From assembly GCA_902796455.1 (NCBI GenBank), contig CADBPH010000118.1, positions 1 to 5,788 of the forward strand: 5,788 nt of DNA. Reading direction: 5' to 3'. This stretch comes from an uncultured Bacteroidia bacterium. GTDB taxonomy: Bacteria > Bacteroidota > Bacteroidia > Bacteroidales > UBA932. The position numbers were made by a program, and so were the translations under genes. Each line of letters starts with the position of its first letter. Position 1 is the first letter of the stretch. The notes under the pieces are model-generated. The model made no database searches, was not told the DNA's origin, and saw only the letters and a program-made list of their open reading frames with translations. Shown one piece after another: positions 1 through 5,484 of the stretch.

Positions 1-1065
1 CGACTGGTCATGTCCCCCGATGCCGAGGCCCTTCCGCTGCCCGATGGTATAGAACTGGGCGCCGTCATGCGTTCCCACGATTTTGCCGTACGGATTCTCT
101 TTGTACCGGGTTTTCTTGATGTGGTGCTTGCCGGAGCGGTAGGTCTCTGTCTCGAAGGTGAGGTCGTAGCGGACCGGGGTGGCCAGGATCCGCAGCCGGT
201 CTTCGCTCAGGGCTTCCACTTTTTCCGGGTCGAAGGGGCATCCTTCCGGGGCAACATCCGTCGATTTGTCTTCTGAAACGTATCCGGTAATCATCCGGGC
301 GGGAGCGCCGTCCCGGGTCAGGCTGTCCAGGATGGACCGGACCTCCCGGTAGTGGGGATCCTGCTCATAGTATGCGTCAAATACTTGGACGACAGGGCCT
401 TCCTTGCTTTGCAACTTTTGTTTCAGGAAGGTCGGCAAGTCAACTTTCCCGATGAAGCAGATCCCTTGGGAATCTTTCTTTTCGGCCGAAGGCAGGTCCG
501 CTTCCTTGGCCAGGGCCCGCACCTCGCTCTTTTGCAGGTGGCCGATCGGGAACAGGGCGGCGGAGAGTTGGTCCTGGCTGAGCTGGCACAGGAAATAGCT
601 CTGGTCCTTTCCCGCATCGAGTCCGGCGAGCAGCCGGTAGACAGGACGGCCGTCCGGCGTGGTTTCTCCCGGAACGGCTTCTTTCCGGCAATAATGCCCG
701 GTGGCCACGGCGTCCGCTCCCAGGCGGCGGGCGGCCGCAAGGAAGGCGTCGAACTTGATTTCCCGGTTGCAGAGCACGTCCGGGTTGGGGGTCCGGCCTT
801 TGGCGTATTCATCGAACATGTAGTCGACGACGCGCTGGCGGTATTCCCGGCTCAAGTCGACGAAGTAAAAGGGGATGCCGATCTTTCGGGCAACCATTTC
901 GGCAATGAAACGGTCTTCTTCCCATTCGCAGTCGCCGTGGAGTGTGGCATCGGCATCGTGCCAGTTTTGCATGAACATGGCAAAGACATCATACCCCTGC
1001 CGCTTGAGCAGCAGGGCTGCGACGCTGGAATCTACGCCGCCCGACAGTCCGATACAGATTTTCAT
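1..1065 (-). CDS. mnmA: tRNA 2-thiouridine(34) synthase MnmA, C-terminus cut by window edge
   Basis: MnmA adenylates and then thiolates U34 in the anticodon of tRNA-Lys, -Glu and -Gln, using persulfide sulfur; it is cytoplasmic. The first 355 residues are visible. The ATP-binding PP-loop SGGVDS is at residues 8-13 near the N-terminus. RTPNPDVLCN (91-100) supplies D96 and catalytic C99, matching the Asp/Cys pair of the E. coli enzyme. KDQSYFL (153-159) is the usual tRNA/ATP-site motif, SQGICFIG (199-206) supplies the second catalytic cysteine C203, and FYTIGQRKGLGIGG (338-351) starts the central domain. All key residues are present and the frame is open throughout. Unusual feature: about 90 extra residues lie between C203 and TIGQRKG (roughly 228-327). 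The ATG is fixed by the PP-loop and overlaps the upstream gene's stop as ATGA, suggesting translational coupling. The C-terminal beta-barrel is outside the window. Confidence 0.97.
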   Translation of the reverse strand, partial: MKICIGLSGGVDSSVAALLLKRQGYDVFAMFMQNWHDADATLHGDCEWEEDRFIAEMVARKIGIPFYFVDLSREYRQRVVDYMFDEYAKGRTPNPDVLCNREIKFDAFLAAARRLGADAVATGHYCRKEAVPGETTPDGRPVYRLLAGLDAGKDQSYFLCQLSQDQLSAALFPIGHLQKSEVRALAKEADLPSAEKKDSQGICFIGKVDLPTFLKQKLQSKEGPVVQVFDAYYEQDPHYREVRSILDSLTRDGAPARMITGYVSEDKSTDVAPEGCPFDPEKVEALSEDRLRILATPVRYDLTFETETYRSGKHHIKKTRYKENPYGKIVGTHDGAQFYTIGQRKGLGIGGHDQS

Positions 1066-1577
1066 GCCGAAAGCGTCTGGATAAGGGTTTGGACGACCTG
1101 CTGCGCCCGGCGGCTGGGCCGGAGCCAGTCATACAGGCAGCAGAGACTGAGGACGATTCCGGGAAGCCACAGCCAGCCGCCGGCCTTGCTCAGCAAGGGG
1201 AGGACGAGGAAAAGCAAACTGCCCAGGATGTGGGCCGCCGCCCGCAGCGGGGTGCTCCGGTTGCCTTCCTTGAACGTGGCGGCATAGGCCCCGCTTTCCC
1301 CGCTTTCTTCGAGCAGGCAGGAAATGTACCGGTATCGCCACGGCGTGGAATAGTCGAGGAACAGGTCGCAGTGGGCCGTGCTGGCCGGGAGATCCCGCTC
1401 GCAGACATGTTCACGCGCGTGCCGCTGGTCGACCGGCGCATCGGAGACGGAACGGACCTGGCCGAATTCGGCCATCTCGGCTTTTACTTGTCCGAGTGCT
1501 GTCCCGAATCCTCCTTCCATGCGGAATAAGGCCGTCCCGGCATCCATCATCTGGGCTTTCCTGTCGATGTGTCTCAT
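1062..1577 (-). CDS. Small membrane protein of unknown function, coupled to mnmA
   Basis: I do not recognise this 171-residue protein. It has a soluble, mixed-charge N-terminal part (1-110) with cysteines at 59, 70 and 87, then two hydrophobic stretches, about 113-130 (AAHILGSLLFLVLPLLS) and 134-151 (GWLWLPGIVLSLCCLYDWL). The short turn between them suggests a helical hairpin anchor, and it ends in a basic then amphipathic tail (RPSRRAQQVVQTLIQ). There is no signal peptide, so the N-terminal part is probably cytoplasmic. The TGA stop overlaps the mnmA start (ATGA), so the two are almost certainly co-transcribed. Start choice is uncertain: the ATG at 1577 lies only six bases after a perfect -7 promoter box, so translation may begin there on a leaderless message, or at Met10/Met11 (1550 or 1547) with a leader of roughly 30 bases. 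That it is a real gene rests on the promoter, the membrane segments and the overlap. Confidence 0.72.
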   Translation of the reverse strand: MRHIDRKAQMMDAGTALFRMEGGFGTALGQVKAEMAEFGQVRSVSDAPVDQRHAREHVCERDLPASTAHCDLFLDYSTPWRYRYISCLLEESGESGAYAATFKEGNRSTPLRAAAHILGSLLFLVLPLLSKAGGWLWLPGIVLSLCCLYDWLRPSRRAQQVVQTLIQTLSA

Positions 1578-1582
1578 GGCGG

Positions 1583-1590
1583 CAAATGTA
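1583..1590 (-). promoter_or_regulatory. Bacteroidota -7 promoter box for the membrane protein-mnmA unit
   Basis: Reading on the minus strand the sequence is TACATTTG, a perfect match to the Bacteroidota -7 consensus TAnnTTTG. It ends six bases before the ATG at 1577. No TTTG -33 element is found at the usual 19-21 base spacing; that place is taken by the opposing promoter's box. The predicted transcription start falls at or within a base or two of the ATG. Confidence 0.6.
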
Positions 1591-1611
1591 CGAAGTTTCC
1601 GGGGAAATACC

Positions 1612-1619
1612 TACATTTG
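1612..1619 (+). promoter_or_regulatory. Bacteroidota -7 promoter box for the binding lipoprotein gene
   Basis: TACATTTG on the plus strand matches TAnnTTTG exactly and lies five bases before the ATG at 1624. As with the opposing box, there is no clear TTTG -33 element. The predicted start of transcription is at about 1624-1627, so the message would have essentially no leader and no room for a riboswitch or ribosome-binding site. Confidence 0.6.
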
Positions 1620-1623
1620 TATC

Positions 1624-2697
1624 ATGATGCGTTCCACAGCCCGTGCGGTGGCTTGTCCGCTGGCGTTTTTTCTCTTATATATAATAGGTGCAATCCTCCC
1701 TTCCTGCCGGCCCCGTCCTGCGGGAGTGCCCGGCGCCGGGAATTATCCCGTTCATGCGGCCTGGTTTGATGCCGGGAAAACGGGGGATGTCCCCTTCGTC
1801 GTGTCGGTTTCTCCCTTTGACGGCCGCCGCGACACCCTGTGGGTGGAGCGCCCCCTGCAGCGGCTGGTCTGCATGTCTTCTTCGCATGCCGGGATGTTGG
1901 AAGCGATCGGCGTCCCCGAGGCGGTGGTCGGCGTTTCCGGCCTGGGGTATTTATCCGGACCGGGTGTCCGCACGCATGCCCGCGAAGTGGGATACGATGC
2001 CGCCCTGGATTATGAAACCGTGCTCTCGCTCCGTCCGGACGTCGTGCTCACGTATCTCGTCTCTTCTGTCGAGCCGCCCTATATATCTATACTGAAATCG
2101 CTGGGAATCAGGGTGTTCACTTTGTATGAGCATTTGGAAGACCATCCGCTTGCCCGGAGTGAATACATGCGTCTGCTGGGCGTTTTGACCGGCCGTGAGG
2201 CCGTGGCGGATTCGTTGTTCGCAGCGGTCTGTACGGCCTATGGAGAAATTGCCGGGCGGCACGCTTCGGATCCGTCGCGCCCCGGCGTCCTGTTGAATGT
2301 TCCGTATGCCGACCAGTGGTTCATCCCCGGCGCGGAGAATTATTTCTCCCGCCTGATCGCCGATGCCGGCGGACGGGTTGTCGGGGCCCGGGAAGGGGAG
2401 CGGACGTCCCGTGTCGTTTCCCTGGAAGAGGCGTATATGCTGTCCCGGGAGGCGGATTTCTGGCTGAACACGGGTTGGTGCCGGACCCGGGAACAGTTGA
2501 CTGCCTTGAATCCGTTGTTCGCCCGGTTTACCATTCCGCACATCTATAACAATATCAAGCGGGTAACGCCGGCCGGGGGAAATGATTTCTGGGAAAGCGG
2601 GGCTGTCCGTCCCGACTGGATTCTTCGGGATCTGGAAGCGATTTTGTCAGGCAAGGCCGAAGCGGATTCACTCCGGTATTATCTGGAAGTCCAGTAA
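1624..2697 (+). CDS. Periplasmic substrate-binding lipoprotein, BtuF/FepB class (cobalamin, haem or siderophore type)
   Basis: This 357-residue protein is a class III periplasmic binding protein (PF01497 type), which delivers a metal chelate to a BtuCD/FepCD-like ABC importer. The N-terminus has a basic start, a hydrophobic core (about 13-25) and a lipobox ending LPSC, with C28 as the likely lipidated residue. The two lobes are readable: a first lobe opening at RPLQRLVCMSSSHAGMLEAIG and including LSLRPDVVLTY, a linking helix around LARSEYMRLLGVLTGRE, and a second lobe from GVLLNVPYADQWF through EADFWLNTGW and GGNDFWESGAV. These phrases are typical of the Bacteroidota subgroup. Substrate cannot be told from sequence. 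The start at 1624 (or 1627) is needed for the signal peptide; the longer upstream open frame overlaps the divergent gene and is rejected. No permease or ATPase gene is adjacent. The last 30 bases overlap the convergent gene. Confidence 0.9.
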   Translation: MMRSTARAVACPLAFFLLYIIGAILPSCRPRPAGVPGAGNYPVHAAWFDAGKTGDVPFVVSVSPFDGRRDTLWVERPLQRLVCMSSSHAGMLEAIGVPEAVVGVSGLGYLSGPGVRTHAREVGYDAALDYETVLSLRPDVVLTYLVSSVEPPYISILKSLGIRVFTLYEHLEDHPLARSEYMRLLGVLTGREAVADSLFAAVCTAYGEIAGRHASDPSRPGVLLNVPYADQWFIPGAENYFSRLIADAGGRVVGAREGERTSRVVSLEEAYMLSREADFWLNTGWCRTREQLTALNPLFARFTIPHIYNNIKRVTPAGGNDFWESGAVRPDWILRDLEAILSGKAEADSLRYYLEVQ

Positions 2698-3234
2698 GGT
2701 TTCTGCGGCGTAGGTAGCCTGGATGGAGAAGGGACCTTTGTGCATGTCCCTGTCCCAGAACAGTTTCCTTGGTGCCAGTTCGATGGCGACCAAGTCTCCG
2801 CGCCGGACGAAAAGGATCTGGGTCGCCTCGCAGAGCGCCTGCTCGATGAGCCCGCGGGAATGCCCCTGCACCGAATAATCGGGTTGATGGTCCAGGTGGA
2901 TTTCCAGTTGGCCGCCAAGTTCCTCCATGGGACGGAGCGGCTCGCTCAGCATGGAGGTATGGTTCAGGCAGGAAGCGGCGGCAAAGCCTTCCGGTGAGCC
3001 GTCAATCCAGTCTTCCGGGTAAAGCAAGATTCCGTAATTAAATGAATCATAGTATCTTCCGGCGAAATGCCTTCCCACTGCACGCCCGGCGCGGCTGATG
3101 TGGGCGAACAGGACAGGTGTATAGGAAAGCTTCCGGACGGAATCCGGCAGGAACAGATCTTCACTGAGTCTTTTCCATGTAGTGTCGGGACGGACGACGG
3201 TCCGCCCGGAATATGTCCGGACAACGATATTCAC
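2668..3234 (-). CDS. Small protein resembling a degenerate fumarylacetoacetate hydrolase (FAH) fold
   Basis: The 188-residue protein has no certain family, but its order of motifs follows small FAH-domain hydrolases. VRPDTTW (14-20) fits the family's LKPDT segment; LFLPDSVRKLSY (27-38) fits the FYYPDFSKNIHY type; GRAVGRHFAGRYYDSFNYGI (50-69) fits the K/G-N-I-AxKFAHRYYD-x-x-x-GI segment; SVQGHSRGLI (121-130) fits the QxGNTSxMI segment; RRGDLVAIEL (144-153) fits LKTGDLIFTGTP, and LLDFQI (180-185) the closing strand. The expected catalytic features are missing: the EVEL acidic pair reads TPVL, the aspartate of GxDFTARD reads leucine, the GTPxGVG loop is gone, and the N-terminal GRNYxxHxxE segment is absent. 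It is therefore probably a non-enzymatic relative. The start is GTG, six bases beyond the exonuclease stop, so it is the last gene of the dnaN cluster. Its role is unknown; the family call rests on pattern comparison from memory. Confidence 0.62.
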   Translation of the reverse strand: MNIVVRTYSGRTVVRPDTTWKRLSEDLFLPDSVRKLSYTPVLFAHISRAGRAVGRHFAGRYYDSFNYGILLYPEDWIDGSPEGFAAASCLNHTSMLSEPLRPMEELGGQLEIHLDHQPDYSVQGHSRGLIEQALCEATQILFVRRGDLVAIELAPRKLFWDRDMHKGPFSIQATYAAETLLDFQIIPE

Positions 3235-3239
3235 GGCGG

Positions 3240-4220
3240 TCAGCCTTTCATGAAGGCGTTTTTCAACAGATCCAGTTGCTCCTGGCTCGGCGGCATGTGT
3301 TTGCGGTCCTCCGCTTCCTTGTCGAATTGCTCCCGCAGGCGGCGGAACTGGCGCTTGGTGTCAAGGGTGAATTCTCCCTGCTCGATCCAGGCGAAGTAGC
3401 TGCGGTCGCGTTCGTATACTTCCCGGACCGGGCGGTCCTTGTATTTGCCGAAGCTGATCGTGGGGACTCCGTCGCGGAGGACGATCCGGCCGGCGTAGTC
3501 AACCGTTTTCGGCCTTCCGCCCATTTCTGAAAGGGACTTGATGTCGTTTTTGAGGACCTGTTCGTGGAAGCCGTCCGGCTCTTTGTACATTTCGAGCTGC
3601 CCCTTGAGGACTTCGTAGGTCGCCAGGGTATCGGCTTCCGCCGTGTGGGCGTTCTGGAAGTCGTGGCCGCCGCAGTAGAAGCGGTAGGCTGCTTTGAGAT
3701 TGCGGGGCTCCATGAAATGGTAGATGGTCTGGACGTCTACCATCCGGCATTCATGCAGGTTGATGTCGATGGCGCGGAGCAGTTCCAGGGCTTTCCCTTT
3801 CTTGTCACTGGGAACGCGGTCATCCTGGAGCCGCTTTTCGCAATAATTCTTCACCCGTTCGAATTCTTCCGCCAGCATGGGGAGGTCGAATTTGGTCGAG
3901 TTGAATCCGGCCAGGTCGCTGTCTTTCAGCCAGGAAGCAACTTCGCTGACCACTTCGATGAACCGCGGGCAGTCGACCAGGTCTTCATCCTTGACCCCGT
4001 TGACGGCCGAAGCACTCGGGGCGATCGGAATCTGGCAGTGCCCCTGATAGTCCCAGGGGCGGATTTTCCATGTCTTGATCAGTTTTTCCTGTTCTTGCTC
4101 ACCGTCTTTGAGCGGCAGCACCTTGACGAAACTCAATTCGATGATGCCGTCGGTCGCGATGTTCAGGCCGGTGCTTTCTATGTCGAAAAACAGGAGCGGG
4201 CGGACGAGATTCAGTTCCAT
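3240..4220 (-). CDS. DEDDh 3'-5' exonuclease, ExoX/DNA polymerase III epsilon-like
   Basis: This 326-residue enzyme is a DnaQ-superfamily exonuclease that removes nucleotides from 3' ends using two metal ions. Exo I FDIESTGL gives D13 and E15, Exo II AGFNSTKFDLPML gives D112, and Exo III AHTAEADTLATY gives H192 and D197, so the full DEDDh set is present and it should be active. A second domain, about 242-295 (AGRIVLRDGVPTISFGKYKDRPVREV and following YFAWI), matches the ExoX-like C-terminal domain seen in Bacteroidota homologues. The C-terminal tail contains QLDLL (315-319), close to the beta-clamp-binding consensus QL[SD]LF. The ATG follows the dnaN stop by three bases, so the genes are co-transcribed and probably coupled. 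Whether it acts as a replicative proofreader or in repair cannot be told; Bacteroidota PolC/DnaE proofreading context lies outside the window. Confidence 0.95.
   Translation of the reverse strand: MELNLVRPLLFFDIESTGLNIATDGIIELSFVKVLPLKDGEQEQEKLIKTWKIRPWDYQGHCQIPIAPSASAVNGVKDEDLVDCPRFIEVVSEVASWLKDSDLAGFNSTKFDLPMLAEEFERVKNYCEKRLQDDRVPSDKKGKALELLRAIDINLHECRMVDVQTIYHFMEPRNLKAAYRFYCGGHDFQNAHTAEADTLATYEVLKGQLEMYKEPDGFHEQVLKNDIKSLSEMGGRPKTVDYAGRIVLRDGVPTISFGKYKDRPVREVYERDRSYFAWIEQGEFTLDTKRQFRRLREQFDKEAEDRKHMPPSQEQLDLLKNAFMKG
3264..3278 (-). other. Candidate beta-clamp-binding motif in exonuclease tail
   Basis: These codons encode QLDLL at residues 315-319 of 326, seven residues from the C-terminus. 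The general bacterial clamp-binding pentapeptide is QL[SD]LF, so only the last aromatic residue differs, replaced by leucine. A terminal, probably exposed position just after a charged segment is typical for such motifs. Function is inferred. Confidence 0.45.
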
Positions 4221-4223
4221 GCC

Positions 4224-5345
4224 TTACCGGACCATAATGGGCATGACGATGCCGAAGACCTTTTCGCTGGCAGCCTCTTCTTCGGAAGGGAGGATCAGGG
4301 CGGAGCGCCGTTTGTCCGCGAATTTCATGACAACTTCTTCGCAGGAAAGGTTGGAGAGAATCTCGATGATGTGCGTGGATTTGAACCCGATCGTCAGGTC
4401 ATCCCCGTCATACTGGCAGGCGATTTTCTCGTGTGCGGCGATCTCGAAACCCAGGTCCTGGGCGGATACCTCGATGGAACCGGGAGTGAAGTCGAATTTG
4501 ATGTGGTTCGAGGCTTTCGGCGAGCAGACAGCGATGCGCCGGACCGTGTTCAGCAGCTGGAGCCGGTTGATCCGCAGGATGTTGGAGTTATTCTGCGGGA
4601 TGATGGTCTTGTAGTCGGGATATTTGCCGACGACCAGGCAGCTGATGACAGTCGTCTGGCCGAACTTGAAGACCGCCGTCTTGTTGTCGAAGGTGACGGT
4701 AACCGGCACATTCTCTTTGCCGAGGATGGACCGGATGACGGCCGCATGGCGTTTGTTCAGGATGAAGGAGGCGTCAGCGGCGGCTTTGACCTCTTCGGAA
4801 TTATAGCAGATCAACTTCTGCAGGTCGGAGGCCACGAGGGTCGTGATGTCCGGCTTGATGTCGAAGAAGATGCTGTTCATGATCGGGCGCGAATCCTCGT
4901 CGGAGGAGGCGTAAATCGTGCTGGAAATCCCTTCTGCAAGCGTGTCGGAGGGGATTTCAACCGTGACGGCATCGGCTCCGGCCGTCTGGATCTGCGGGTA
5001 GTCGTCCGGGTTGAAGTACGGCAGGGTGGAGGCGCCGCTCGCCCAGGCGCATTCGAACGAATTCTCTCCCTTGGTGCTGATGGTCAGCGGCTGGTCGGGA
5101 AGTTCCTTCAGCAGGTCGGTCATCTGGCGGGCAGGAACGGCGATCCGGCCTTCCTCCTCGGTGCTGGTGACCGTCAGTTCGGTGCGGAGCGTGATCTCCA
5201 TATCGGAGGCAGTGATCTCCAGGACGCTGCCGGTCAGGGAAAAGAGGTAGTCTTCGAGGATGGCTTCGGTGGCCTTGGCCGGGATGGCCTTGGATACGGT
5301 CAAGATGGCCTTGAGCAATTCGGAACTTGATACAACCAGTTTCAT
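4224..5345 (-). CDS. dnaN: DNA polymerase III beta subunit (sliding clamp)
   Basis: DnaN forms a ring dimer around DNA that tethers the polymerase and recruits repair enzymes. The 373-residue length is normal for the family. Three clamp domains are readable: domain 1 about 1-120 with MKLVVSSSELLKAI at the start and GRIAVPARQMTDLLKELP (66-83); domain 2 about 128-250 with SRPIMNSIFFDI (152-163), LVASDLQKL (170-178, the ATDGHRL position in E. coli), and VGKYPDYKTIIP (239-250); domain 3 to the end, closing with FGIVMPIMVR, the equivalent of the VVMPMRL tail that lines the ligand pocket. The ATG is set by the conserved N-terminus; an A-rich stretch without a Shine-Dalgarno sequence precedes it, as usual in Bacteroidota. 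It is the first gene of a cluster with the exonuclease and the FAH-like gene, and is not next to dnaA in this window. Confidence 0.98.
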   Translation of the reverse strand: MKLVVSSSELLKAILTVSKAIPAKATEAILEDYLFSLTGSVLEITASDMEITLRTELTVTSTEEEGRIAVPARQMTDLLKELPDQPLTISTKGENSFECAWASGASTLPYFNPDDYPQIQTAGADAVTVEIPSDTLAEGISSTIYASSDEDSRPIMNSIFFDIKPDITTLVASDLQKLICYNSEEVKAAADASFILNKRHAAVIRSILGKENVPVTVTFDNKTAVFKFGQTTVISCLVVGKYPDYKTIIPQNNSNILRINRLQLLNTVRRIAVCSPKASNHIKFDFTPGSIEVSAQDLGFEIAAHEKIACQYDGDDLTIGFKSTHIIEILSNLSCEEVVMKFADKRRSALILPSEEEAASEKVFGIVMPIMVR

Positions 5346-5359
5346 GTTATTTCTTGTTT

Positions 5360-5372
5360 AATATTTCGGACA
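5360..5372. repeat. Twice-occurring element in dnaN/degP gap, copy 1
   Basis: AATATTTCGGACA on the plus strand. The second copy, at 5412-5426, differs only by two extra T residues in the T-run. On the minus strand this copy lies in the dnaN leader, 15 bases from the start codon. Two copies of a 13-base word in a 139-base gap is more than expected by chance, but the binding factor, if any, is unknown. Confidence 0.5.
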
Positions 5373-5394
5373 GGGGCGCTCTTGTCATGGAACG

Positions 5395-5410
5395 CTATCT
5401 ACAAAGATAG
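5395..5410. repeat. Short perfect dyad over the dnaN promoter
   Basis: CTATCT (5395-5400) and AGATAG (5405-5410) are perfect inverted arms around a four-base centre. The dyad covers the whole dnaN -7 box and reaches the predicted transcription start. It may be an operator, or could form a small hairpin at the start of the transcript; chance is possible at this arm length. Confidence 0.5.
5402..5409 (-). promoter_or_regulatory. Bacteroidota -7 promoter box for dnaN
   Basis: On the minus strand the sequence reads TATCTTTG, a perfect TAnnTTTG match. A TTTG that could serve as the -33 element lies at 5428-5425, but the spacer is 15 bases, shorter than the usual 19-21. The predicted transcription start near 5395-5397 gives dnaN a leader of about 50 bases. 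Confidence 0.65.
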
Positions 5411-5411
5411 G

Positions 5412-5426
5412 AATATTTTTCGGACA
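5412..5426. repeat. Twice-occurring element in dnaN/degP gap, copy 2
   Basis: AATATTTTTCGGACA on the plus strand, equal to the copy at 5360-5372 apart from two additional T residues. It sits just upstream of the dnaN -7 box and overlaps the candidate -33 TTTG, so a protein bound here could block dnaN transcription. The two copies begin 52 bases apart, about five helical turns. Confidence 0.5.
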
Positions 5427-5435
5427 AATGGCATG

Positions 5436-5442
5436 TATTTTG
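5436..5442 (+). promoter_or_regulatory. Weak candidate -7 box for the DegP-like gene
   Basis: TATTTTG resembles TAnnTTTG but is one base short, and no clear TTTG -33 element lies at the right distance. It is the best match on the plus strand in this gap and would give a leader of about 35-40 bases. The region just before the start codon is A-rich, as usual for Bacteroidota genes. Confidence 0.25.
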
Positions 5443-5484
5443 ATTTTTCGCAGGAGATTGGAAACAACAAAATAACATTATATC

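Larger units (their letters stand above)
1583..1619. repeat. Inverted repeat spanning divergent promoters
   Basis: CAAATGTA (1583-1590) and TACATTTG (1612-1619) are perfect inverted copies with a 21-base spacer. Nested inside is a second inverted repeat, TTTCC (1596-1600) and GGAAA (1603-1607). The two dyads share almost the same centre (1601 and 1601.5). The outer arms are the -7 boxes of the two divergent genes, so some symmetry is expected; the inner dyad is not explained by the promoters and could be an operator. Confidence 0.6.

Noticed and set aside
352..1287. A 311-codon plus-strand frame opposite mnmA and the membrane-protein gene.
   Set aside because: It is antisense to mnmA motifs that are fully conserved on the minus strand, spans a gene junction and has no domain or start signal of its own.
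1378..1623. A possible N-terminal extension of the binding lipoprotein by 82 codons.
   Set aside because: It would cover the divergent gene and both promoter boxes and would bury the signal peptide and lipobox inside the protein. The start at 1624 or 1627 fits a lipoprotein.
3564..5330. A 588-codon open frame on the plus strand, opposite dnaN and the exonuclease gene.
   Set aside because: It lies wholly antisense to two confidently identified genes, crosses their junction, and reads as low-complexity acidic, glycine and valine-rich protein with no recognisable domain. Long antisense frames of this kind are a usual by-product of GC-rich codon use.
5452..5456. AGGAG upstream of the DegP-like gene as a Shine-Dalgarno site.
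   Set aside because: It lies 28 bases before the ATG, too far for ribosome binding, and Bacteroidota genes generally do not use such sites.
5346..5484. A possible small RNA or riboswitch in the largest intergenic gap.
   Set aside because: Apart from the short dyad at the promoter no extended pairing or known riboswitch core was seen, and the gap is accounted for by two divergent promoters.
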